The notes under the pieces are model-generated. The model worked only from the letters and a program-made list of their open reading frames with translations. It was not told where the DNA came from and did no database searches. From positions 186,001 to 250,000 of the forward strand of contig CAOLHI010001428.1 in NCBI GenBank assembly GCA_948474755.1: a DNA stretch of 64,000 bases, in the 5' to 3' direction. A program made the position numbers and the translations under genes. Of the stretch, positions 20,715-32,470 are shown one piece after another. Position 1 is the first letter of the stretch. Each line of letters begins with the position of its first letter. This stretch comes from Ctenosaura bakeri. Its lineage: Eukaryota; Chordata; Lepidosauria; Squamata; Iguanidae.

Positions 20715-20800
20715 TCCCTCCCAAAACTGCTAACCCCAGGATTCCATAGGATGTTGAAAGTGGAATAATAGCGCTATAACAGTCTAGTGCGGAAATAGCC
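20715..20800 (+). mobile_element. Right half of short palindromic MITE
   Basis: CCAGGATTCCATAGGATGTTGAAAGTGGAATAATAGCGCTATAACAG then GTGCGGAAATAGCC matches the right arm of the element at 18838. The left half is missing. TCA follows. Confidence 0.78.
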
Positions 20801-20803
20801 TCA

Positions 20804-21109
20804 GAGAATAGAAGACATTTTATCCACAAATTCTAACATGATGCATTTTTTGAGAAATGTAGCATCTGAGAAAAATGAATGTTGAAATTCCTGAGGCTAG
20901 AGATAGCTCCAGATTCTTTCTGTACCATTCTGTCATTTAGGCATTTCAAGAATGATATAGCAATAGGAGAACTTGAGGGGAAAGGCAATCTGTAGCGAGC
21001 AAATGAGGACAGCTGAGTGTTGAAAGTAATGGTTGATCAACAGGTTGAACTGAAAACGAACCTTGTCAGAAAAAGGTTGGACCAAACTTGAAGAAAATAC
21101 TTTGTGCTG
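20804..21109. other. No gene recognised
   Basis: Unique-looking sequence. Confidence 0.5.
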
Positions 21110-21545
21110 TGGGTTGTTAAGTGCACCTGTGGAGAGCCATGTGACTTTAGCTGAGTCATGCTGGTGAGCAATCAGGGGAGAAGGCTGCATCAGGTGTGGG
21201 GAGAATGCAGAGGTTGGCAGGATTGCATCAGCTACTGTGAATATAAATGTAGCTGAGGGTTAGCCAACAAGTGCATATGGTGTCTGAGTGTGTCTGCTGG
21301 AGGCTCTGTCAGAAAGAGCAAGCAGAGGGATGCTGGAATGCTTTCTGGAGATTCTTGTAAATATGTATGTGTTGTAACTCAAGAATAAATTGCCTCCTTG
21401 ATGGAAGAAAACAATTGGTGTGGGTGAGTTTTTCCTGGCTACAGTGCATTGCTGCTAAGATATTCTCTGCTGCTGGGCATGCTTCTAAAGCTGTGGGAGC
21501 AATCTCTGCTATATTTTGGGCGTGACAAACCTGGCCTGTTGTAGT
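21110..21545 (+). mobile_element. Possible solo LTR
   Basis: GTGAATATAAATGTAG (TATA-like, near 21240), AATAAA at 21384, then a T-rich stretch and ATTTTGGGCGTGACA at the end give an LTR-like order. No TG...CA pair with duplicated target was established, so the boundaries and identity are weak. Confidence 0.35.
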
Positions 21546-23404
21546 AATGTCATTTTTCTCTAACTCATCTTACCCATTATGATATCAAAATCTCCTTTTG
21601 CTTAGATGTTCAAGTACACAGAGGTTGTCTCAGATAGCTTGTGTGACCTTAAAGACTATTCCATTTACCACAGAAGCTTTAATGTGCAAGGAGCCACAAA
21701 GCATCTCAGCTGGAGAGATCACCTGTTGGTGACACATGAAGTTATTATGCCTACTGATGTTGTTTTATGTTCATTGTGAAATACCTTGTTTACACATCAC
21801 TCCCTCCACAATCTACCTGGCAGTTGCTGGTGTTCTCCCCACCATGCTGTCATTCTTCTGGACTTCTACAGTGGAGGTGAAAGTATGCTTGGCAGAGCTT
21901 TAGGGTCTATCACGCTGATGCACAACTTCAGCATTTTTTCCTCTTTTTTTCTTTTTGCAGCAGACCAATGCATAGCTATTCTTCTGGCACTTTTCTCTGG
22001 GTTGGAAGTGGTTTCAGTATGCAGATACCCAAAAACAAACATGGATATATGAGATATTTTGAAACCCCTGAAGGTTATGGGTAAGTGATTTCTAGGGCTT
22101 TTTGAAAGAATAAGTAACAGGCATGGGGGCCACAATACTAATGGAACTATGGTATGCAGAGAGGGTGTTCTGCTTTTTCCTCCCAACCCCTCAGATGCTA
22201 CTGCCCTCAGTAGGAGATGGTCTTGGGCCTGGGAGAGGCTGTTATGGTACTAGCATCTGTGGTATGGGTGGATGTTGTGCAGGAGAGATATTAAGAAATT
22301 TTGCAGGTATTTCATTTGGGTGAAGATGGGTTGTCCTGATACTGTGAGACAAACCTGTGAAGGAGTCTTGAGCTCTGGTGAAAATTCTCACTTGCATCAT
22401 GAGAGCAGGCTACCACATACATTTGTTCTATTGTGTTGTGTAAAAAAAGACTGACATCCTACATGGGGAGACACGGTTACAATGATGCTTCATCTCACAG
22501 TGTTGCCACCCTAAAACTTACTTTTTAAACCATGTTGCCATCCTAGCAGAGGAATTTATGAGGTGCTGGATGGTGCAGCAGTGAGTAATGATGCGTCTAA
22601 CCCTCTCCTGGCAGCAGGGCAGGCTGCAAAAGGCTGTGGCAGGCACACTGCAGGGTTCTGTCACTTTTGCCTTTGACAAGCTGTTCCAATGCACCCCACT
22701 ATCAGAAGAGAGCTGGATGCAGCAGTGCTCTCCACCCTGCTTTCTAGCACCTCAGAAACTTCACTCTTGGGAGGCTTAAAAGGTAGGTTTGGGGATGCAT
22801 TTTCAGTCATTGAGATGGTGCAATGATCATAAAAGTGGAGTTAATGCCATTACAATGACATAAGTCAGACTTATAACATCATAGTTACAGAAATATTGGA
22901 TGCCAATTGATTGTTAAGCATATACATACAGAAAGTAAAAACCATAGACTGGATATTCATAAAAATATAAACAATCCGTCTAATCCTCTTATTTATACGT
23001 GCAACAAAACAGCAGTTGCAATAGTTTGGTTTTTTTATGCATTTACAGTTGTGCAGAAAAATCAGTCTATAAGACAAGGAAAAAAAAACTTATGACAACA
23101 TTTTTTTCTGATGCATTCTCATTTAATATGTGAGGATGAACCAGGCCATGTTTAGGGTAGGAGTTAATTTTCTGCTTCAATGCAGAGATCCTGATCAGTG
23201 TTAATCTTCCCATTTGCTATTAACTGTTTCCTGGTTTGTTTGGTTTTAAGATACATTGGAAGCTATCACTCTTGGTTTGGTCCTTATATTATGTAGGGAC
23301 AATGGATGGACTCTTGGCTTCTTCTCCACCTGTTCTTAGCTAGTAGACCTCCCCATCTCCAAGCCCAAAATCATAATTTATCTCATCTAGAAGTTGCGCT
23401 GTAT
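21546..23404. other. No gene recognised
   Basis: Unique-looking sequence; short ORFs without recognised domains. Confidence 0.5.
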
Positions 23405-23545
23405 ACTAGGGATGGAGAAACGTTGACATAGTTATGTTGGCCTACTGCTTCCATCAGCTCCAATTAGAATGACCAATTATAAGGCATAATTGGATTCATA
23501 AGTCCACCTGGAAGGCCAAACGTTCCTCATTCTTGATGTAGCCAT
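23405..23545 (+). mobile_element. hAT-type MITE relic
   Basis: CTAGGGATGGAGAAACGTTG at the left and CACCTGGAAGGCCAAACGTTCCTCATTC at the right resemble the two ends of hAT-like elements (CAGGGGTGGGCAAAC ... GGAGGGCCACAGTTTGCCCATCC). Strongly decayed. Confidence 0.45.
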
Positions 23546-23815
23546 GGTTATTCAAACAGAGGAATTCATGGGATGAAAGTAAGGAACTGTGGAGTGCTAT
23601 TGGGTGGATCTATATTGTGCTTAATATGTGGGAATCAGTTGGACTCAGACTGCACTTACCATTAAAAGACTCCAGAAAATTGTCTGAGCTGTAATTTGAA
23701 AATGTGAATAGTTTCTGGCTAATTTTCTGGCAAATGAGAGAATGTCCTACTTAGGGCATACATTTTATAAAATCAGCAGAGAGTCTTAGAATATAACAAG
23801 ACTAAGGCCATTTCT

Positions 23816-23942
23816 GCACTACACTGTTATTGTGCTATTATTCCACTTTCAATGTCCTGTGGAATTCTGAGGGTTGTAGTTTACTGAGGCCCTCTAAATA
23901 CCCCTCTCTAAACTGCAAACCCCAGTATTCCATAGGATGTTA
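23816..23942 (+). mobile_element. Short palindromic MITE, right end lost
   Basis: GGCCATTTCTGCACTACACTG opens it after TAA. The copy keeps the centre (GCAAACCCCAGTATTCCATAGG) and stops in the right arm at GGATGTT. Confidence 0.8.
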
Positions 23943-23982
23943 TGGAATTTGTGTCCTGTGTCAGGACAAATGTGGGAAAACA

Positions 23983-24006
23983 ACTGAATGAATGAATGAA
24001 TGAATG
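23983..24006 (+). repeat. Microsatellite (GAAT)n
   Basis: Six uninterrupted GAAT-type units. Confidence 0.9.
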
Positions 24007-24719
24007 CTATAAATTCCTCAAGATCCACAGTGCTTTAAATATAGATGTAGATGCCGTGCACCATCTTGAACAGGAATGAGTGACAATCAGGCAGGCAATG
24101 AAGTTCTTTTAAACATGATATAGTATGTGTAAACCTGGTAGTCCTAGTACTTTCTAACCTAGCTAACTGCCCTATGATGCAGCAGAAGATGCTTTTCTTG
24201 TTGCCATTATAAACAAATGATTCAACTGCTGGACTGATCAGCAGTTAATGTTCATAGAACTAAGTGGCACCATCTTGTCCCTCATGCTTGGCCTGACCTA
24301 ACCCTCCATTTAATTCCTTCAGGATGGCCAGAGAGCAAGGCACATTCAGGAAGCATAGAATCCATGGTTAATTTTACTGCTGCTTTTCTGGTGGCTGGTT
24401 TGAGTTGTCCAGTGCTGGACCCTATGCTTTCAGAGGTTCAGTACCGCAGAGCTCCAGTTCAACTTGCCTGTGTGAGGACTGGTGCTTTAATGAAGAGTTG
24501 ATTCACACCCCCCCCCAATAGTTATGGATGCACAGACCTAGCCTGAGCTCATTGCAGTAATCCAGCCAAGGAGATTCTCAGAGGAGGGATCACTGTGACA
24601 AGATTGCCCCTCTCTGAACCTAGGAATAAATTTCATTGAGATGTATTTCTTTGAAAGTAAGTACATGTAGCTAAATATGAAACATTAATTCTCTTCCACA
24701 TTGACAAAAACACAACTAA
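24007..24719. other. No gene recognised
   Basis: Unique-looking sequence. Confidence 0.5.
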
Positions 24720-25136
24720 GAACGTTTCCACATGACAACGATGTCCCTGCATTGAGATCTGAGAGGAATGGGGCCACAATGATGCTTTTGCATGATGTCA
24801 TCACAGTCCTGCCCTTCTCACATCTCCAGCTGGCACGATCATGGGCTATATCACTGGTAGAAAAACTCCATCAATAATCCCTGATTGCACAAGCCTTCCA
24901 TTGCAGCCAGCCATACAGAAGGGCCGGAAGCATGATTGATGCACTTCCTCCCCTACTGCAACATGAGAAGAAGGCAGGTTGCAGTCCGGAAGGATGGAGT
25001 GTGTCTTATGCTCCCTTCTTCAGGCAGCTGCTCATGTGTAGTTAGAGGAGTGTTGAGGAATGCTCCCAACCCAGCAAAGGCGCTGCCGAGATTGTGACAG
25101 GACAACACGTGAGAGCGTTGTCATGCAGAAAAGGCC
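24720..25136 (+). mobile_element. Non-autonomous Harbinger element (417 bp)
   Basis: Left end GAACGTTTCCACATGACAACG pairs with right end GCGTTGTCATGCAGAAAAGGCC. TAA duplication at 24717-24719 and 25137-25139. It shares its whole interior with 52370-52783 and, in opposite orientation, with 27729 and 50002. No coding. Confidence 0.85.
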
Positions 25137-27728
25137 TAAGTTACACTAGAATTATAATCTAATAAAAGATCATTTCACTCTTTTTACAGTGCAATTGTAA
25201 CTTTTAAGTTATGTCACTAAATGGTGGAGGAGGAATATGACTTGGTTCATGTACTGGCTCATGCTGTGCCTCCTACTGTGTTTTGGTCATTGTGGCAACA
25301 ATGAGACCAGAAGAACGTGTTCTTTATTGCAGGATAGAAACTTGTAGCACTCAGATGGGCTTTAAAAAAAGTAAGTAAAATAATCCATAATGAAACTATA
25401 ACGGTAATTATTGGGAGCTGAGATGGCTCTAACTATATTTACTTTCCCAGCTCTAGGTTAACAAAGTGGGATAACATTGTTACTTGTGTGAATTGGTCCT
25501 GATCGTCTGTCAAATCACACTTGGCAATCACAGGAGTCATGAATATCCCGTTATCTATACTAAATCCATTAATAGGAGATTTAGCAATAAATGGAATGAC
25601 CTTGCTTGTATGACAAAATGTCTCAGCACACCAGGATTACTTAATACAGTCCTGCCTAGGAACTTTCTGTTTAATTAAATTGGGAATGACTACAAGCTGT
25701 TGTTCAAATGTTGGTGTATTCCTCTTCCTGTGGTTTGAGGAAAATGAAATAGATATTAGGAAAATGAAAATAATGCCCTGTCCTCTCTGCTCTTGGATAG
25801 CAATCTGTTCATGTTTATCTAAAAATTACTAACATGAACAGTGAAATCCCACTCCTGTGTGCACTCATCTCATGGGCCCTAAGAGCCTTCACAACATGAA
25901 AGACCATTTGCCTGATTGCAGCAGGTTCAACACAAATACACAGTGCTGGGTTCCAATAAAGGAGATCTGTGTACAGAGACATGTTTATGTCTCTTTGTGA
26001 TGTTCATCTGGCACCCATTTAACTGTTTTATTGCCTTGCTGTTACTGAAGGCAGATTGGGTAATTTAGCTAAATCTCCTAACAAGAAAGAAACAATGCAA
26101 AGCACTTTCCAGTGACTACTTCTGCAGATCCACACAAGGAGGAACATCCCCACCAGTTGTTGTGTACAACTGGTTGCCCATGAACAGAGCTAGTCTGGAA
26201 GCTTATAGATTTTACTCTGAAACACAAACTGACCAGGACTTTTATTGATGGGTGATGCTATCATTGTTTGAAAATGAATTCTTCCCCCTGGCTTGGCTGT
26301 TTTCACAGCCCTCAGCCACTCCAGGCTCTGTTTTTCTGACAAAAAGTTTCTCTCAAAAGCTGTAAGAAGGCTGCAGACTCCTCTTTGCACTGTTTATCAT
26401 TTAAAAAAAATAATCAATTTCTCGAACCAGAAGACTTCTGGACATTTTCAGATTTGGAGCATTTTTCACAGTTGGACTGTGTGTGTTCCCCTAGACCCAC
26501 CAAAGTTGCCCACATCTGGTTTAGGGTGGTTGGATTATGTAGAAATTCTCTTCTGCTGTCAGAAATCTTTTCCAACATAGATTTGCTGAGAAAACAATTT
26601 GATGGCAGAACTGCTCTGCTGGCTAAGATTCCTTGGCATTGATGGTCAACCATGAAATAATGAGACTAGACACAGAAAGTTGGATTAAAGTAAGGGCCAC
26701 TTTATTTGACCTAACCTATTTAAGATGACTGGAAAGGAAGCAATACCTAAAGGGCGGCCAAAAGGTGATCACCAAAGTCTTCTATTGTCTCTCTGCTACC
26801 TGCCACAGACAAGCATCTGCTTAGTCTTTTCCCCTACCAAGCTGGGCAAAATGGCCCTCACCCTATGTTGCAGCTCCACCAGAAACAACATATTCCCCGC
26901 TTCTAAACACCATCAACCCTGGAGAGCTCTGGCCACTAGAACACAATACTAGCATTAGGAGGAAAGTGGGCCAACCCTCTCCTGCCCAGGGCAATGAGAA
27001 GCACAGTCGTAACCCTCTTGTGGGCCTGATCAGTGTGCTTTGGATCACTGACCCCTTGCCACACTTCCTGGGGCAAAATGGCTAGGGGAAAAAAACCAGG
27101 GAAACTCCATGCCAACAACTTCCTATAGTGTAAAAATCTTTCAGTGCTTGGAAAATGAGGGCCTTTCCCTTCAGCAAGCCCAAGTCATTCCCACTAAGGT
27201 GAATGACTAAAACATCAGGAGGAGACCCCATGTGCTCCTCAAACAAAATACCAGCAGAAATATTTCATTATCATTTTTATTATTATTTCCTGGGAGAGCA
27301 GATTATAATTTGCACAAAGTATGAGGTGTTTCTTCACATTGTTGATGCTCTTCCTCACATACTGGAGATGTTATGTTGTACCCCAGTGGTCTCATTTGTG
27401 CAGAATTTCAGATTCTAAAATAAATCTCTTTGCCTTTAATTGTTTCTGTGATAATATTACTTATTCCTATTAGTATCTTCTTGGATTTTTGGTGTTGTCA
27501 GATCTGAACTTCTGTTATAATCATTTTAAACAATTCAGAAACTTTTTCTCACTAGTTGTGACCTTGAATGTTCTAAATAAACTTTTTGTAGCCTTTTCTG
27601 GAAAACCAGTAGAATGTGAGCAAATCTTGGAATTCTGCTGCTAATACAAAATGTTCCAATTTACTTTTCAATAAGGAGAGAGCATGAGATGAGATTTCTG
27701 CAAAGGAAATTGCAATAGTTGCTTTTTA
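25137..27728. other. No gene recognised
   Basis: Unique-looking sequence. 26660-27120 has slightly higher GC and an inverted AATAAA (TTTATT at 26702), possibly an unidentified old retroelement. No coding exon could be supported. Confidence 0.45.
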
Positions 27729-28128
27729 GGCTCTTTCTGCAACCTACCTTATCCTGGCAGTGTCCTGTGGGATCCTGGCAGTGGCTCTGTCTGGAGGGGA
27801 GTGTGACAGAAGTGCTCCCCTCCGTACCAGCTGCCTCCATGATCCTAGAAGCACAATGACCCCACCTCTTCCTGTCACAGCACAGCAGAGTACTGTTCCA
27901 GGTTGCACTGCCCCAGTGCAGCCATTGCATTTTCAGACCAGGTAAGTGCAGGATGGTGGTGCCATCGCAAGTCATTGATGGGGAAAATCTGTCAATGATT
28001 TACTTTATGATTATGCCACCTGGGGATAGGAGAAAGACAAGACCACAATGACATCATGTGTAACAGCTGTCATGGTCCCATCCTTCTCCTGTCTCCATTG
28101 TGGGATAACAATGTCCTGTGAAAGGGGC
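27729..28128 (-). mobile_element. Non-autonomous Harbinger element (about 400 bp)
   Basis: GGCTCTTTCTGCAAC at the left and GTCCTGTGAAAGGGGC at the right. The interior (GTGCTCCCCTC.., GTCAATGATTTACTTTATGATT) is homologous to 50002-50414. Orientation is opposite to 24720 and 52370. The right-hand duplication is not clear. Confidence 0.78.
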
Positions 28129-31100
28129 AAGAAGTATGGATTTCTAAGGCATGGCATCAGCTTAAAAATTATAGAACATTCTTCCAAAGAGCTCAAACTA
28201 ATACCTTGCATTTTACTGAAATGAAATGCATAGGTAAATATGATTGTAAATATGACTGACAGATGTCAGTACTCATTTCTATGAAGGGACTGCCAACTGT
28301 CCAGTGAAGTCTGGTAACTACATTTTGACTCAAAATGATATTACATAACTTTGAAGCAGTCTTTTTCATGTTTCACTCCAGTGCTTCTGGAAAAGTGAGA
28401 TTCAGTTCCCCTGTCTGTAAAGGATTATCCTTTTGCAGTATTAGTTTCCAGAACTACTTACAGACCAGTTATTTGCCAAGAAAGTAGTTCCAGGTCCACC
28501 TCTTACTGTCAGCTGAACAGTGAAGGTGGGGGTCTCATACACTCATCATCTTTACATGTGTTAATAAATCAGGAAATACATAAAAAGGAAATCCTAACTC
28601 AAAGATGTGTTGGCTGTGAAGGGTTGTAAAGGCATATGTCCCTTATGCCAGCAGCTTTTCTGCCAGTGGACCTGCTCTTCTGTTCTCTTCTGCCAACTGA
28701 CAGCTGTGGTGTGATCAGGAAGCAGAAAAGCCAAAGAGGGGTGAGGAAGGAGAGGGGTGAGAGAAGAGGTGAATTGTGCCAGATTTGAGCCTTTTCTAGT
28801 CCAGGGATGAAGCTGAAGTGCCAGTGCAAAGTTAAGACAGATTAAGGGTAATCCAACAACCATAGTCTGGGAGGAATTTGAACTTCAATTGGTTTAGTGT
28901 CAACTTCAGTGGTCTTTGGCTATCTTTGCTAGTCAGAATTGCATTCTAAGTACCATTTCCTTCAGGTTATTGGACATGTACACCGCTATTAACAAAAGAA
29001 AACTTCAACCTATCAGTTGAATATAAAAAGTCGTGTAAAAGTAAATTTATGGATGAATAGGGTTGTCAATCATTTTTGTCATTGGAACATTCTAATGCAT
29101 CCGTGCATCACATTGATTCAAATAATTTGCGGAGAGGATACAATATAGAAATGACAGAGTTTGAAGTAATTTAGTGTTATTGGCTTGACTATATTAATGA
29201 TTGAAAAGACATAAATCTGTTTTCAGTTATGGTATTTCACTCTTTTGTCCTGTTTACTTCTGAAAATATTGCATTGACAGATATTTGAGGTAGAAAATGG
29301 TAGCAATGCTGTTTTTCTCTCCAAGAAGATGCCTTTCATGTGGTACATTAATCATGAAAAGCAGGCTCACTTATGTATTTTCATTTTCTATACTGCAGCT
29401 CTTACCAGCTTTATGTACTTTAGAAAAGGCATAACCAGTCTGTTGTGACACAGGTTATCTTTGGGTCTTTCAGCTGTTCTTATAAAGACCCTTGGTTAAA
29501 TGGATACTTAACATCCAGTTCTTTCTCAGTAAATAGAAAACTCCTAGCCCCACTTTCTAACTTTTTTTTTTAAATACTGATGCCATACAGAAAGCTTTAC
29601 ATGTGTGAGCAGACATGCACAAACACACAGCTGTTATCACTATATTAACAATAGCAGTGGAAATTTAATGGTCTTTGTGGCATGGAGTCTTGCAGATCAG
29701 CATTTTTACAAACTGAAACACTTACTGATAAATGAACAACAGTCTTCTTAACTTTACTGATTTTCAGAAATAAATTCAATTAAGAGAAATCCTTTGTGAC
29801 TTTTGTGTTTCAAAACTTGGTTTTGGTCAGATCAAATCAACATGACACATTAATTTCCTCAAGCAATCACTGTGTGACACTTTTCTATAATGGATATCTT
29901 CTAGCTATCTGGTGCACGTACAAATACCATTGATTTGTGGAACCTTTAGCAAAACAAAATGGTGGCAGCTTGAATATAACCATAGACTAGAAACACTGGT
30001 TATAATTCAAAGGAGTATTGTGCTTGTTGAAGTCAAAGATTTTAAGTTTCCTTAACTCTTAAGTTTGATTTAAATGCATAACTATTACTGCTGTTTTCAA
30101 TTTGGTAGCAATTTATTTTATTTTATTTTATATCAGCTGGAATTCACCTGGGGACTTATATTTTTCTAAGTCAACTTAAACTTGTGAAAAATAGCATTGA
30201 CTAGTTTCACAACACTCCTATGTAGCAAAGGGCTGCTGTTCTATTACTACACAGAAGATCTAACAGTTGAACATTGGGACTTGACACAAAATGGAACCAA
30301 TGCACAATGAGATCTAATACACAGTGGGAACTGATGCTCCTCAAGAGGACAGCTAAGGAATGCCAATGCATATTGGCACAACCTGATGTTCTTTAGCACC
30401 TCTGCTAAGTGTGCATGTTTATGCAACATAGACTGCAATAGAGAATTCTGATCATAGTGATGGACTTTAGGTGTATTCTGTTTTAGTCTGTATTATAAAC
30501 TGCCTTATATAGTACTCTGGGAGAAAGGCACAAGCTAAACTAAAGAAACTTTCTGTTTTGCAAGGGTAAGCTGCATTCAACACTGCTTCACTGATTCCTA
30601 TGACCTTTCTGTACCCCAACCCTCCATTCAGCACCTAAAATGGCCAATCATATTCTCTCAGGTCATAATTGGCAATTTCACTGCAATCCCCAGACTGTTT
30701 TAGGCTTGTAGGAGTCTGTTCTCAAAATCAGAAGTGACTTGTGATCACTTCCAATATGACAATAAGCAGGACTGAAAAAGACCAAGTGAGCACAAAATGA
30801 CCAATTCCAATTTGGAAATATCTGTGGATAAAAGGTATTTTCATAGCAGAAAGCCAGCATGGCATGGTCACAGGGATGTGTGTCCCTCTGATGTCCTGAG
30901 TGGTGCAGCCTGTGGACCTTTGGGAAATGGATTCACATTCAGATTCTGCTCAAAATGCATTTACATCCTTTTCTTGGTTTGTTTCTAATCATAGCTATTC
31001 AGATAGCTCAGCGGCTACTCCCAAATATTTCTGAGCTTGTCTGCTAGCTTATTGGGCTACTTTCAGAAGGAGGAATGGAATGTGCACTCAGGGATCTCAC

Positions 31101-32289
31101 TACAAACTTGAAAGTTTTTGTCCTTGGCTGTACTGGCAACTAGGTCAAAGCTCTAACTTGTTAATTTCTTTATGGAAGCCACAAACTCATGATGGGATGG
31201 GAAACATGCTTTGATGGGCTTTTTTTTCATAACATTATGTGGGAAGTGTTGATTGTTATATAGCAACTTGCTTGAAAGAAATATCTAAAGTTGTTTTTTT
31301 TTTCTCATTCAACTATTTACTTCAAAAAACAAAACAAAACAAAAAAACCCCAAACCCATAGGAGCTTGGATATGACAATATTTAGAATCTGTTTGCTTTC
31401 ATGTTTCTAAAAACTTTGAAAATGGGTCTTTTGAAACTTCAAAGTTTTGAAAAGTCAAAAGTCCATGAAATTGCAAAGTTCCATGAAGTTTCCCATGCTT
31501 TGTAAAATGTAGAATGATTTGATTTTTTTTAATAAAATGAAATTCCAGTTTTCAAAGATGATGCATTTTGAATTTAACTTCAATGCAGACATTTTAATTT
31601 AATTTAATTTAATTGAAACTTGGATGATTCTGGAGGTTGTTTAGGGATAGAACTGGCTTTCTATGCTATAGAGAGTTTCTCTGTACTCCATTGATCCCCT
31701 GTAGGAATATATTTCTTTGTTATCTTTCTTCTCAGTGAAAGCAGCAAGTAATTTTGGAGATTTTCTTCTTGTTGTCAGAAATAGAACTGTTCATAGTTCA
31801 AAGACTTATTTGTAGATAACATTCACTCATGGTTGCTTTGCCTTATTAAAAAACAGCAATCTTCATAGGAAATTGCACCTTCTACTCAAAAGTACCATGT
31901 GTGAATTTTGCATATAGTAAGTCCTGAATTATGGAGATTCTTGTCAGTGCAGGATTCTTGTCATCAGAGATTCACAACACTCAAGAAACAATTTTTTAAA
32001 ACAATTTTTAAAAATACTCTTCCCATATTCTACCACATCTACAGAGTTCAGAATGGAAAGACCCAATTGACCTGAACGGCCCATTGAAGTTAAGCACAAT
32101 TCATTGTTATCTTAGAAGCAGTTGCCATTTTATCACTCTCACCTTTAGACCTAATATTTTAGTAGGAACCGAAATGCTTATCCAGCTCTTTCTGCTAGAT
32201 CTCTTTCTGGTAATTTCTAAAAGTATGGGATAATTGAGGTGGTAGATTTGCCAGGCATATCAGCCAAGGGAGGCATGGTTCCTACATGT
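28129..32289. other. No gene recognised
   Basis: AT-rich. Contains (ATTTT)n at 30112-30132, an (AAAAC)n patch at 31326-31345 and (AATTT)n at 31588-31612. No exon or larger repeat could be supported. Confidence 0.5.
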
Positions 32290-32470
32290 TCTTTCAAAAA
32301 AAGGAAGGCTTTGTGTGGATCCCCTCATTATGGGTAGGAACTTTCAAGGTTTTCAAAGCAAGATCTTTGCCAATTCTACTGGAGATGTCAGGGTTTGAAC
32401 TAGGGATCTTGTGCATGAAAAACATGTGAGAATTCCACATGTGCTCCACAAGAGCTACAGCCTCTTCCTG
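32290..32470 (-). mobile_element. tRNA-derived SINE
   Basis: On the minus strand: GAGGCTGTAGCTCTTGTGG (A-box region), then AGCACATG, and CCTAGTTCAAACCCTGACATCTCC (B-box GTTCAAACC). A body ending near 32290 follows. It looks like the tRNA-headed SINEs of reptiles, a different family from 8611. Confidence 0.65.
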
